Source of the DNA: Opisthocomus hoazin
Taxonomy: Eukaryota > Chordata > Aves > Opisthocomiformes > Opisthocomidae
Direction of reading: 5' to 3'
NCBI RefSeq assembly: GCF_030867145.1
Contig: NC_134443.1
Coordinates: forward strand, 1,302,001 to 1,366,000
Length of the DNA stretch: 64,000 bases
Both the position numbers and the translations under genes were made by a program. Positions 46,084 to 57,654 of this stretch are shown in pieces; position 1 is the first letter of the stretch; each line of letters opens with the position of its first letter. The notes below the pieces were generated by a model. That model had not been told where the DNA came from, did not search any database, and saw only the letters and a program-made list of their open reading frames with translations.

Positions 46084-49000
46084 CTGAAACGAGAGACACT
46101 TTCTGTAGGCAACACAGCACCCAAGTTAGCTAAAGCCACCTACGGCACCTAACTTTGCTGATTTTCCTGAAGTACAGAGACCGCCCTTGCATCAACCGTT
46201 CTGCTGGCAGAGCGGCGGGACCGTAACCTGACGAAGCAGGGCCGACGGACGGCGGCACCGTCTGATGTCACCGCAGCCATTTGTTAAACTCAGTCTGCAC
46301 ACAGGGCAGCTCTCACTGCGGTCCGGACTGCTCCGCCGCAAAGCGGAGCTCGCCAGACTGCGCAAAGCGGTTTGAGATGCACAGGGGAAGAGCACTGCTC
46401 CAACAGCGAGCGCTACCTTTTAACGAACACGCCGGAATACGGACTGTCAGCCGAAGCAGCTTCTCCCCAGTCATTTCAGATTCGTGATGTGCCTAGACGT
46501 CAGGACGTCACTTTTCAGTTCCAGGCTCTGTGCAAAGAAGGAAGCGACAAGTCTCCATTTGTGTTCCCAGATTCCCTGCAAAAATCAGACATGATTTTTT
46601 CTGGGTGTTTCCATTTCGACCTTCCTAAAGCTGATGCAAGCCAGGGATAGGGGAAGAGAAGGCTGTGAAAAGAGGAGCAAAAACAGGAGAGCCAGGTAAA
46701 TGCAAACGGCCACGCAGAGTCTTCACGTTGATGACAGAGACCCTGAAAAGAAAGGGTTAAAAATCACAGCCCGGGGATCTCTCAGCTGAGCGGTGCCTAA
46801 CTGCGCTTTTCAGCTAAGGCGAGCAAAGTCCACCCTCGCTTCCACTGCTGCGTCGTTGCTTCTGGTACGGCAACACTCACAAACCTGCCAGCCTTCCAAT
46901 TCTGGCACCATTCAGAGCATCGGGAACCGAGGGGCGAGGAGGGGAGGTTCAGCCCCCCCCCCCCCTCTCCTTGCAGACCCTTCCCACGCCTGGTTCCTGC
47001 CCCTGATGCACTACCTCTCACTGCGGCTCACCCAGCAGCCACCAGCAACCCCTTCCCCAGGACAAGGCTCTCGGCAGCTCCACCGCCTCCCTTCCTGCCG
47101 TAATTTGCTCTAACGCGCTCCACCATTAACCAAGCTCGGCACGAGCCAACCTCCTCGCGGGGCCAAGCATCGCAAAGAACCAACCCAGCACGACACCGAT
47201 CATTTCACTGATCACAGGGAGTTTCTTTCCGTACCAAAAAAAGCCCACGGGTCTTCAGGAATAAGAGACTGCTGAATTATTAGAAAGGGCACGACTGCAG
47301 CTGCGTCACAGCTCACATGCCAGGCTCCGGCGAGCGGGTACTGGGAGCCTGGCGGAGGGCAGAGCAATACCAAGCAGCTCCGCTCGCGAACGCAGGAACT
47401 GGAACTGAGCGTGCCAAAACCAGAGATCTGCAAACAGATTCGCTCTGAATCGAGACCGAGGGAGAACTCCAGCGTAACACGAGAGGCAGTCAAAACCACA
47501 CACCAGGCTGGGGCCTTTTTACACAAGGTAAAATCAGCGTCACGCAGAGAGGCCCCGGTATAAACGTCTCCAGATCGCAGGCTTCAGGAAGAGAGCTCAA
47601 ACAGTCAAGAGCCATTGGGTCAGGAACGCAAGAACGAAACAATTGGCAAATATTTACCTCTGGCACAGAGAAGAAATTACAATTATGAAACTAGGGGGAG
47701 GGGGAGGCTATTAACAGACCATTTCATTGCCTATCCGCCAACAAAATATTTGCTTAGCAGCAGCAAACAGCCTCCGTGGCTGCCACGGTCCCTGCTGACG
47801 GACAGTGAAGTCAAAAATACCCAAGGCCATCCGGGTTCCGCGGGGAGGGGGGGGAAACCCTATTTCACCTCGCACAAAGAAAACTACATTTCATTGCCAC
47901 AGTCAATTGACTCGACAGGTAACACCCAAGAAACACCATGGCTTGTCTAAACAAAAGGTGCATTGCTTTGATTATAATTACAGTATTACTGGCTCACTAA
48001 CACAGGCACAATTAGACAGCACAAAGCTTGCTACACAGGAATTCTCTGCACACAGCAGCTATGAAAACACTATTCTGTTCTTGTTAGGAGTCCCACTAGC
48101 TTACTGTTCTATTAAAAATAATAATAATAATAATAACAAAATGAAATCTAGCCAACGCAATTTCCTGGTGAAGCCTGAGGGTTTAGTCCACACCCCAAAT
48201 TCCTCTGCCACCCAAAAACTGAACCGCACTTCACAGAGCTCCCCACGGGGAAGGTAAGGAAGAAAAAGCCTCACCGCTGCAAGAAGGAAAATAAATAAAT
48301 AATAAAGTGTCCTTGATTTTCATTTAGTCGTATGTGCTATCGTGCTTTCCTTTTAGCATTTTAGCCATAACCTCCTTGAGAAAATAACTGTACTTTCTTT
48401 GGACTCCTACTAGTAACTACTTTCATTCAGGATCCAAGGCAACGTCACGTTCGTCCCCGGACCCGCCAGCCATCGCAGCCGTAAGTTCCTCCCGCGGGGA
48501 GGTGAGGAGGGACGGCCTCACCAGGGATGCTTGGATTTGTCCACCCCCACCACAATCCTAGCTCCGCCGAGACGAGAGCTTTGCTCAGGGCATTTATTCC
48601 TCCAGAAATTAAATCTATGGCCTTGCTCAGAGCAGCGATCCCGTCGCAGGCCGCTTCAGTAACTCCTCGATGATCTTTCAAGTAAATCTGGGGAGATCGA
48701 TCTAAAAGTAATTGCTAAATCTCAAAAGAACTGACCTGCCCTCCAAAATGACATACACCAGCTTCCTTCCCCGGGCACGGAGCCACTCCAACAGCTGCCG
48801 CACCAAAACGACACTTCAACAGTTCCGTACAGATGGCAACTTCTCACCATGAACAGAAAATCACTTCTTGAATTTCTGCTTAGAAACTCAAGCAGCGGAT
48901 GACCAAGCAGCCCGTACCTGCTCCCGCTCTCTCGCTAGTTTGCGGTACGACCTGCAGGACACAGCTTCAGTCTCCCAAACGCAGACCGCGACTCCGTACG

Positions 49001-49849
49001 AACCCCTCCCCGGCTGATCTCCCGTTTAATGCGGCCCCCATCAATCCGCCCACCAAACCGCTCCGGCTGTATCGAAACACGGGTCTCTGGCGAATAAAGA
49101 CAGGGCCTTTGTGTAGCCACGGCTGGCTCCTGCTCGGCATACGAACGCCTCAGCTGACGGCCTGGGAACCGTCCAGCGGCAAGGCCGCCCTCCCCAGCCC
49201 CCGCGGTTGCCTGGGGAGATGCTCTCAAGCGGGAAAGCACGAGGTCGAACGAACCCGCGACGAGTCTCTGAAATCTGAAGGCTTCCACCCACGCCGCGCC
49301 GAACCCAGTCTGAGCGGGCAGTTCTGTTTTTCAGAGTCTTCACCCTCGCGCTCCTTAGATTCGCCCCGGGGTGGGCGCGGATGGAAACCCAGCCTGGCTG
49401 GGGGTCCGCAGCCCCTCCGCGGGCGGCTCGGCGAGGCAGAGACACGCCGAGGCCTTGGAGGCAAAGCCACCCGCGCTCGCCTTTGGCCAAGGGGAAAATA
49501 AAAAAGAAATAAAACGCGCTGCGCTTTGAGGGCTCGGGGTCAGCGGGGGGCTCGGCGGCCTCCCCACGCGCCCCGGGCTCAGCCGCGGGGTGGGGTGAGG
49601 GGGTGTGGGGGTGGGGTGGGTGTCGTGTCCGTCCGTCCCCCCTCAGCTTCGCCGCCCGGCCCGGGGCCCTCCCCGCCCCCCCCCCGCCCCCCGCGCACCG
49701 ACCCTCCCCGGCTCCCCCTCACCCCGCTTTCCCCTCACACCCCCCGCCCCGGCTGCTCTCCACCCGGTAACCAGGCCCCTCCCGCCCCGCCGCCGCTCGC
49801 TCAGGCCTCCTCCTCCCGCCCCGGACCCCGCCTCCGCCGCCCGCTTTAC
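46084..49849 (-). other. SLC25A44: SLC25A44 intron 1 (in 5' UTR)
   Basis: The 3.8 kb interval lies between a strong minus-strand donor (GCTGAG|GTAAAG, exon ending at 49850) and the acceptor before 46083. I see no exon of another gene, no CR1 and no RNA gene. A short (AAT)n microsatellite lies near 48117-48137. The intron reading is inferred from the splice sites and from the usual non-coding first exon of this gene. Confidence 0.55.
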
Positions 49850-50110
49850 CTCAGCCCGGCGGGCGGGAGCCCCCCGCCCGCTCCCGCCCCGTCCCATGGC
49901 CACTTCCCCCGCCGGCCGGAAGTGAACGGCGGCGGCGGCAACGCGTCGGAGCCTCGTGCGCCGGCCGACCAATCAGCGGCCGAGGGCCGGCGCCATCTTG
50001 GGGAAGGGCTGAGGCTACTCCGGAAATGATCTCCCGCGCTTCCGGTCGCAGTAAAGAGGGCGGCCGCCCACGGGGAGAGGAGCGCGCATGCGCGCAGCAG
50101 CAGGCCTGCA
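49850..50110 (-). promoter_or_regulatory. SLC25A44: SLC25A44 promoter / CpG island with ETS, CCAAT, YY1 and NRF1 sites
   Basis: The CpG-dense block has, from left to right: a 5' UTR donor at 49850, CCGGAAGTG (ETS) at 49916-49924, ACCAATCAGC (CCAAT) near 49968, GCCATCTTG (YY1-type) near 49992, further CCGGAAA/CTTCCGG motifs, and a palindromic GCGCGCATGCGCGC (NRF1) at 50082-50095. There is no TATA box. NRF1 and YY1 sites are common at genes for mitochondrial proteins, which fits the product. The minus-strand start would lie around 49900-50000. Confidence 0.6.
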
Positions 50111-50473
50111 CCCTCGCCTTAAAGGGCCAGCGCCGACTTACGGCTCTTAAAGGGCCAGCTGCCCTTAACGGCTGGGTGCGAGTCCTGCGTTTCCCGGGCA
50201 GAACCCGCGTGCTGCCTGCTGGCAGGGCTGAGGGCACGGAGGGGAAAACAGCGGAGACGCAGAGAGGGCCATTTCTCCCTTCCTGTGGGGCAGGGGTGCG
50301 TGTGTCCCCCATGTTGCACCCGCACGCTCGTTCTCCGCGTGCGTTGCACATGCGTCACGCCTTTGCACACCCCCATGGCGCGCGGGGACACGCGGTGCCC
50401 CCGCACACGCCTCGCACACGCCTCGGACACGCGTGTGCCACAGATGCGCTGCACCTCACGGCCGCTTTTCCGT
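50111..50473. other. Spacer between SEMA4A 3' end and SLC25A44 promoter
   Basis: About 0.36 kb with no gene. Two copies of CTTAAAGGGCCAGC lie at about 50118 and 50147. A CACACGC-rich stretch (50330-50455) reads GTG-rich on the minus strand and would serve as the downstream element for SEMA4A polyadenylation. Confidence 0.5.
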
Positions 50474-50479
50474 TTTAAT
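50474..50479 (-). terminator. SEMA4A: Candidate poly(A) signal of SEMA4A (ATTAAA)
   Basis: ATTAAA on the minus strand lies about 1 kb after the SEMA4A stop and is followed by a long GTGTG-rich stretch. It would place the 18-bp minisatellite inside the SEMA4A 3' UTR. Confidence 0.5.
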
Positions 50480-50753
50480 TACAAAAAAATAAATCCAATG
50501 TACAAAGAGCAGGGAAATTTACAGCCGGGTTGTCTGGAAAGAGTCAAAAAAAAGGCTCAGCGTCCTCAAACCAAGCAGCACGGGCGAGGCCGGGGTCGGG
50601 GAGGGGGGGGGCTCCACCGCCGTGGCCATGCGGGGGTCGGGGCGACGCGGGGTGTCCCCCCCCAGCACCCAGCGTGGCGGTGGGTCTGGGGTTTGATGGA
50701 TCCCACATTTGTTTTCTTGCTGGCGGGACACCAGCGGCAGCACCCACGGACGG

Positions 50754-51172
50754 CGTCCACCCCCACGCCATGTCCCTGTCCCACCCCATGTCCTTGTCCC
50801 ACCCCACATCCCTGTCCCACACCATGTCCTTGCCCCACGCCATGTCCCTGTCCCACCCCACGTCCTTGTCCCACCCCACATCCCTGTCCCACACCATGTC
50901 CTTGTCCCACGCCATGTCCTTGTCCCACCCCACGTCCTTGTCCCACCCCACATCCTTGTCCCACCCCATGTCCTTGCCCCATGCCACGTCCCTGTCCCAC
51001 TCCACATCCCTGTCCCGCCCCACATCCTTGTCCCATGCCACGTCCTTGCCCTACACCATGTCCCTGTCCCACCCGACGTCCCTGTCCCACCCCACATCCT
51101 TATCCCACAACATGTCCTTGCCCCACGCCATGTCCCTGTCCCACCCCACGTCCTTGTCCCACGGCCAATGTC
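50754..51172 (-). repeat. 18-bp minisatellite in the probable SEMA4A 3' UTR
   Basis: About 23 copies of an 18-bp unit (plus strand ATGTCCCTGTCCCACCCC and variants) run in tandem. Because 18 is a multiple of three, each frame gives a hexapeptide repeat (MSLSHP on plus, GWDKDV on minus). These frames are repeat artefacts with no supporting gene structure. Confidence 0.95.
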
Positions 51173-51466
51173 CTGCTCTCAGCCACGATTCTTTCCCCCA
51201 TGGCCGCGTCCCCCCGCTCCGTGCCCATGTCCTTCCCCTGTCCCCACGTCCTTCCCTCGCCCCCCATCCCACCTCCTTGCCCCGTCCAACCCTCCCCGGG
51301 GTGCTCATCCCGCCCCGCTGCCCCTCGCCGCTACCCCAAAATGTTACCTTCTGGTAAAACACGTGTATTAAATTAAAAAATGAAAAGAAAAGGGAAAAAA
51401 AAGCCCCTTCACAGTCCTATCCCTCCCCCACTCCTTCCCCACGGTGTCCCCAACCCGCTGGCAGCG

Positions 51467-54400
51467 TCACGCCGTGTCCCCCGCCGGGACACGGACCCTG
51501 TTGTTATCGGCATCGACGTCCCCATCAAGCTGGAGGCAGCAAGGGCGGGAGCCTTCCTCCTCCTCCTCCTCCTCCCCCTCGGTGGGGCCCCCGGGCGCTG
51601 GGGTCTCCCCGGTCCCCCCGTTGAGGGGCACCTTCTCGCGGCGCTGGGCTGGGGGGCCGTGGGGCGCGCCGCACCCTCGCACCTTGCTCCTGGCTTTGAG
51701 CTGGTCATGGTAGGCGAGGAGGGCCAGGCAGGCGGCCGCGGCCAGCGTCACGGCCAGCAGCACGCTGACGGTGACAAACTGGAGCCAGTAAGACCGAGGG
51801 GTCCCGGGCTCTGGGGACCCCCAGGCCGAACCCTCCTCAGCCAACCCGTCCGACTGGGGGGTCTCCCCGCTGGGGTCCTGCAGCTGGTAATGAGCCACGG
51901 TCCAGGTGTAGCCGTTCTCGGTGGCCTTGCACTTGTAGGTGCCCGCCGTCCCCCGTTGCACGATGACCACCAGCGTGTGGTCGGGCAGCAGCGCCGTGTC
52001 CCCCCGGGACCCCCGGCCGCCGGGCTGCTGCCAGCTGTAGGTGGCCAGGGCCGAGCGGCGGGGGCACGGCAGATGGACCACGGCGTTGAGCCGGGGGCTG
52101 AGCCCTGCGGGGTGCCGAGGGGGACAGCGGGGTGACGGGGTGCACCCCGCGCGTCCCATCCCCACCCTCCAGCCCCTGTCCCCGTACTCAACTCTTTGCG
52201 GCGGGGTCCTCCGGCGGCCCCCGGGCTCGGGGCATTGCTGTCCTCCCACGGTGGCACGCGATGGCCGGGCTCCCCGCCTCAACGTCCTGCAGCCAGACGC
52301 TCCTGCGGCCGGGAGAGCGGGATCAGCGCCCCGCTCCCCTCCGTGTCCCCCTCCCCGTCCCCATCCCGCCGCCCCCCGGCTCACGCGTCCTCGGCGGCGC
52401 GGGCGGGCTGGCAGGAGCCCTCGAGGCTGTGCCAGGCGCAGTACGGGTCCCGCGCCAGCACGCACTCGGCGCAGCTCCGGTGCAGGCTGCAGTTGGCCAA
52501 CGGCACTTGGAGGACACCACCGGAGTAGCCCACGTAGAGGATGCCCTGGGGCGGGAGAAGCGTGGGGCTGAGCCGTCCCCCCCTTGTACCGGGCTCGGGG
52601 TGGGCTCTGGGGTCACCCCCTGACCCCATCCGTACCTTCCGTGGGGCCAGCAGTAGGTTCTTCACCGGCTCCGGTGTCCCGAAGAGCTGGATGCTCTCCA
52701 CGATGTGGGGACCCTCGGGCAGCTCCACCGCTTTGTGCAGGGAACCCTCCGCTGCGGGGGACACGGGGTTTGGGGTTTTGTCGGGGGCCGAGGGGAGGGT
52801 AGGAGGGGAGCCCAGGCGCCCTGAGTGTACCCCCCACGTGAACCCACCCGTGGCCAGGAACAGGATGCGGTAGGTGACCCCCGAGACGCCGCGAGTCTCG
52901 TCCACCGCGATGCGGGTGTACGTGACGTCCGTCTTCACCAGCAGCGGCCGCCCCTGGGTGGGCGACACCTTCCCGTCCATGAGGAAATGGTCCTTCATGA
53001 AGGTGAGGGCTTTGTCGGAGGAGGGACCCATGGAGCACTGCGGGGAGAGCGGGGTTGGCGCTGGAGTGGGGAAACTGAGGCACGGGGAGGGGGTGCGACG
53101 GGCCACCAGGCACCAGCTGGGTCCAGGAGGACCACGCACCCCATCCCGCTTGCGACACCACCACCGTTTCACCCCAGTGCGAGCGCACTGGGCAAACTGG
53201 GACAGACAAACCCCCTCCCCACGGGGACCAGCAGCGTCCCACGGGGACCAGCAGCGTCCCGCGGGAGGGTCTGGGCCCCCGGGGGGGAGGAAACACTCAC
53301 GCTGCCGGGCCGGGGGCTCATGTCAGGACCCCCGTAGACCGTCCAGCGCGAGCTCTCCTTGTTCAGCTCCTTGTACTTGCCCTCGAAGACCTCCTCCAGA
53401 GCCTCCTGGCTGTAGGCGCAGACGGCCGCGCTGCCCGCCCCGCCCGCCTGCCTGCGGGGACAGCGAGGTGGCCGTGGGGACGACGCGGGTCCCCAGCGCG
53501 CCCGCGGCACCCCCGGCCTCCGGCCCTCACCATTGCGAGGTGAAGACGGCGTAGAAGTCGGCGCCGCCGCCGCGGCGGGGCAGGGCGAAGGCGTGATGGA
53601 TGACGTTGAAGGGGAAGCGGCCGGGTTGCGAGCACCCCAGCTGAGCCTTGAGGAACGTCGTCCACTTCTTCTGCAGCACCTTGTCCCCGCCGACGTCGCT
53701 CTGTGGGAGCCGGGAGGACGCTCAGCCCCGCGGCGACGGGAGCTGGGTGTCCCCGGCGTCCCCCAGCGCCATCCTTGCGCCCACCTTGCAGACGCGGGCC
53801 ACCCGCGGCACCAGGAGCCGCTCGAAGAAGTCGAACTCGTCGGCCGTCTCCTCGAAGAAGAAGTAGACCTTGTCATCTCCAGGGATGCTGAAGGAGGCCA
53901 CGAAGGCGGCGTCGGCTGCGGGGCACAGCCGGGGCGGGTGGGTGAGGAGCTGGGGTGAGGAGGGGGGCTGAGGGGGGTCCGTGAGGGTCCTCCCAAGGCC
54001 CCGTCTCCCCGCTCACCCGAGAGCCAGCGGAGGAAGGCGTCCGTCTTGAGCAGGGTGCGGCTGCCCAGCGAGCGGGAGATGATGGGCTCGTTGCCCTGGA
54101 AGTTGTTCATGGTGCCGGCGTAGAGCTCGCCGTCTGGTCAGGGACGGGGTGGGGGTGAGGCGCGGCAGGGACCCCCCCCCTTTGCCGTCACCATCGCAGG
54201 GATGGGTGCCCACCCGTGGGGACCACCGACCCCGTACTCACCCACCAGCAGGGCTGTGTGGGTGTGCTGGGGGTCAAAGGGACACTGGCCCTTCCCGTCC
54301 AGGAAGGGTTGTCCTCTGCCGCTGGCCACCAGCGTGAAGTTCTCCAGGTGCTGCAGGAAGCACAGAATCATGAAATCATGGAATCATGGAATTGTGAAGG

Positions 54401-56693
54401 TTGGGAAAGACCTCCAAGATCATCAAGTCCAACTGCCAACCCAACACCATGAAGCCTGCTAAACCATGTCCCCAAGTGCCACATCCACATGTTCTTTGAA
54501 CCCCTCCAGGGATGGGGACTCCCCCACCGCCCTGGGCAGCCTGGTCCAGTGCCTGATCGCTCTTCCAGTAAAGACATTTTTCCCAATATCCAATCTGAAG
54601 CTCCCCCAACGCAACTGGAGGCCATTGACGCAACGTGAAGCCATTGAAAAATCAGCCGACGGAGTTCAACCAAACCCCAGATCTGCCAGGAACGGCTGTG
54701 GGCACCCTCTGGCTCAGCAAGTGGGGAAACTGAGGCAGGGCAGGGGTCACCTGAGGGAACTGGGACCCCAGCTCAGAGCTCTGCCGCCTGCGTCTGACCC
54801 GGCAGGCGAAAAGCCACCGGCCGCCATGGTTGGAAAACACCGTGGGCTCCTTCAGCGCGTGAAACGCGAAGATGCAGCTGGGTGTGGGGGGCACCCAGCA
54901 CCCCACATCCCGGGGGGCTTCTCGCGGTGGGGCTCCTGGGCCGGGATTTTACCCGGAGAGCCCCCCTCGTCCCCATCCTTGACCAGGGTTGGGGGGACAC
55001 TCACGACGTAGGTGCACGCGGGGCTGAAGGCGTAGGTCCCGCAGATGTAGAGGTGGGTCTGGTTCAGGGCCACCAGGACCCGGATGAAGTTGAAGCACTC
55101 GGTCTGCGGAGGGGAAAGAGCAGAGGCGGGGGCTGAGCAGCTCTGGGGGACACCTCCCACCCCCCAAAACCCCCACGGTGCGGTCTCACCTCCTGGCTCT
55201 TCTTTTTAAAAGCACACTCGGAGGTTTTCTCGGCCGTGGGTCCCCACGCTATCTGCGGAGGGACAGGGAGACGGTCCACAGCCGCCGAGCCAGGCCACGG
55301 CCGCCCAGCGCGAGTGGGGAAACTGAGGCACGGCGGAGGACAAGCTCTCCCCCCCCAACCCAAAAGCAGGTGCTGCTCACCGAGGCTTTGGCACGGATGC
55401 TGCCCGGGGTGCCGACGGTGAGGGCCAGCACCCGGTCGCGAGCCCCCACGTACAGCTCCTCCTCGCTCTCGTGTAGGAGGAAGATGTCGTAGTGGGAGAC
55501 GTTGTCCTGGCTGAAATGGGTCAGGGTCCGGCGGGGGTCCCCTGGCAGGAGCGAAGGGGGCTGGCGGGGGCCACGGGACGCACACGCGCGTGTCCCACCA
55601 CCACCCACCCCCATCCCCAACCCCCGGGGCGGATGCAGCAGCGGCTGCCATGGCGGCTCGTGTCCCCTCGCGTGTAGGAAACGGGGTGCGTTGCTTCCCC
55701 CGTGGCCCCCCCATCGCTGTCCCCGCTTCCCCCTCCAGGTCCCCACCTCTCCCCCCCCCAGTCCTGGTCCCCTCTGGGTGCTGGACATCCCCACGCCGCG
55801 ACGCCCGCGCGTCCCTCGCATCATCCCCGATGCTTCGGGGCCATGGCCGTGGGGTGATGCTCTGGTTGGGGGCTTCATCGCCCCGAGGTGCCGGCCTGGG
55901 GAGGGGGTTGCGAGCCCCCACGGTGCCCTCCGGCGCGGCTGGGTGCCGAGGGGTTCTCCTTCGTCCCCGCCAGCCACCGAAACAGGGGAAAAAAGAAAAG
56001 GGAGATTTTGCAATTCTCGGAATGGCTGCGTGGGGAAGGGGAAGTGGCGGCGCGGGCGGGGGCCTCGGGGGGGCACAGCCATGCTGGGGGGGCACAGCCC
56101 GGACCCCACCGGCCCACAGCACCCCGAACCCCTCGCTTTGCCTCCTGCCCTGTCCCGCTGAGGGTGGCCCTGAGCCGATCCCCGGGTGCCAAATGGGTGC
56201 CCAGGTCGCCCTGCTAGAGCTGGCACCCTGGGGTGCACCCAGCCCCCGCTCCCGAAGGTGTTTGGGTGCCCACCGGCCTCGTTACGCCCGCTCCCGCGGC
56301 GGCCCCGTCGCCCTTGGCGTCGCCCCGCTGCCACCAGCCCCGTCCCCAGCCCCGCTGCCACCACCCCACCGCCCCAGCCCCTCGCTGGGCTAACGAGAGG
56401 CGTTAACGAGCTGGGGAGGGGGCTGCGATTGAGAGCGGCCGGTGGGTCCCTGATGCTGGGTGCTCAGTCCTGGGGATGGGTGCTCTCCCAAGGCGATGCT
56501 GTCCCCCCATGAGCCCCCTCCCCAGCCCTCTCGCCCCCTCGCTGCCCCACTCACCGCTGGGGAAGGCGACGCGGGGCAGGGGCTCGGCGCAGAGCATGGC
56601 GGCCGGCATCACCATGGCATAGAGCAGGCGGAGGGCGGCCGCGGGCATGGCGGGGGGCGGCAGGGATGAACCCCTCGAGGGTCCCGGCACCAT
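51467..56693 (-). CDS. SEMA4A: SEMA4A class 4 transmembrane semaphorin, 14 coding exons
   Basis: SEMA4A is a membrane semaphorin that signals through plexins (and TIM-2 in mouse) in immune regulation, retina and axon guidance. Exons on the minus strand: 56555-56693, 55381-55541, 55190-55252, 55005-55103, 54242-54350, 54017-54133, 53785-53915, 53531-53700, 53301-53451, 52848-53037, 52636-52751, 52385-52545, 52193-52302, 51467-52104. They give 784 codons (739-784 from other starts; human 761). In order: signal peptide ([14 protein letters not shown]), sema domain ([50 protein letters not shown]), PSI domain ([14 protein letters not shown]), Ig-like domain ([10 protein letters not shown]), one membrane span ([21 protein letters not shown]), and a tail with a Glu run ending [18 protein letters not shown], like human SDVDADNNCLGTEVA. 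The ATG at 56693 has the better context; 56648 gives a shorter signal peptide. An acceptor lies just upstream, so a 5' non-coding exon exists. Exon 13 has a weak donor (GTTGAG). Confidence 0.95.
54363..54632 (-). mobile_element. CR1 LINE fragment in SEMA4A intron 4
   Basis: The 3' tail repeats (AATCATGAAATCATGGAATCATGGAATTG on the plus strand, in two parts) are followed by TTGGGAAAGACCTCCAAGAT and the usual CR1 complement to TCCAATCTGAAGCTCCCCCA. It starts only about 12 bases from the acceptor of SEMA4A exon 5, so the pyrimidine tract abuts the insertion. Confidence 0.93.
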
Positions 56694-57654
56694 CCCTGCT
56701 GGAAGGGTGAGGGTTAGGGCGAGCGCAGCCGGGCTTGCGTGTCACCGAGCGGAAACGAGAAGCGGGGAAGGCAGCACCCAGTGCGGGGGGGGGGCCTGGG
56801 GCCCCCGGTGTCTCAAACCCCGCGTGGCCCCTAAACACAGCCAAGAGCTTCCCACTGTCACCACGGCGCGGGCAGACGTGTCCCCACGCCCCGCCGGGCT
56901 CCCTGCGCTTGGACAAGGGTGTCCGGAGGCTCCTGCCTTCACCCCCGCAGACCCCCACAGCGCCCGAACCCACCAGCGATGCCTCCCTGCGGCTCAGTCA
57001 GCGGCCGGAGGGTTCATAAAATTAGAGGGGGTGCCCCTAATTGTGTCCCACCCCCCACTTTTGCAGCTCTTTTTGCACCTCTTGCTGGAAGCGATGGGGA
57101 AAGAGCAATTGCTCGAGAACCTTGTGGTCCCCAGGACGCCTTCCCTGGCCACCCCGTCCCCAGCGAGCGGCTTTACCTCTCCGGCCGGCGAGGACGGGGC
57201 TGGCTCACCTCCACCCCTGGAGCATCGACCCCCGGCCGGTGCCTGGCCCCGGGGGGCTGCGGCCAGAAGACCCTGGTGAGGCCATACCCAAGCTCCCAGC
57301 CCGGCTCGTGGCAGGGCTCGCTGGGACCCAACCCAGCCCAGCGTGGCCCCGCCGGGGATGGCGGGAACCAGAAAGTCCTGCTGGAAGAGGACGAGCCTCA
57401 GCAGGTCGGGGCTGCGGGCGCCCGCTCCCTCCTCGCTGCTTCGCGGCCCCGCGGAGAAGGCAGCGAAGCCTGGCGGAGGGAGCCGGGATGGGAGCTGGGG
57501 TGCTTGGGTGCTCCGAGTAGGGTGTCCGAGGGGTGGCGAGGGGGGGGGAAACGGGGTGTCTGGGTTCCCTTCCTGGTTTTGGGGAGATCTTTGGGGGGAG
57601 AGCAAAGCAGCGTCGTTTCTCCTGCTGGCTGTGAGGGTGGACAGCGGGTTTGAG
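56694..57654 (-). other. SEMA4A: SEMA4A immediate 5' flank / intron
   Basis: No coding sequence is recognised. A pyrimidine tract and TTCCAGCAG acceptor (56696-56705) just before the ATG show this is intronic, so the promoter exon lies further up. I could not pick out that exon with any confidence. A purine-rich block at about 57000-57130 and the CpG-rich block near 60.4 kb are possible places. Confidence 0.45.

Noticed and set aside
49526-50029. Possible divergent plus-strand gene from the SLC25A44 CpG island
   Set aside because: Only composition-driven open frames are seen and no exon or poly(A) structure follows. A non-coding antisense transcript cannot be excluded.
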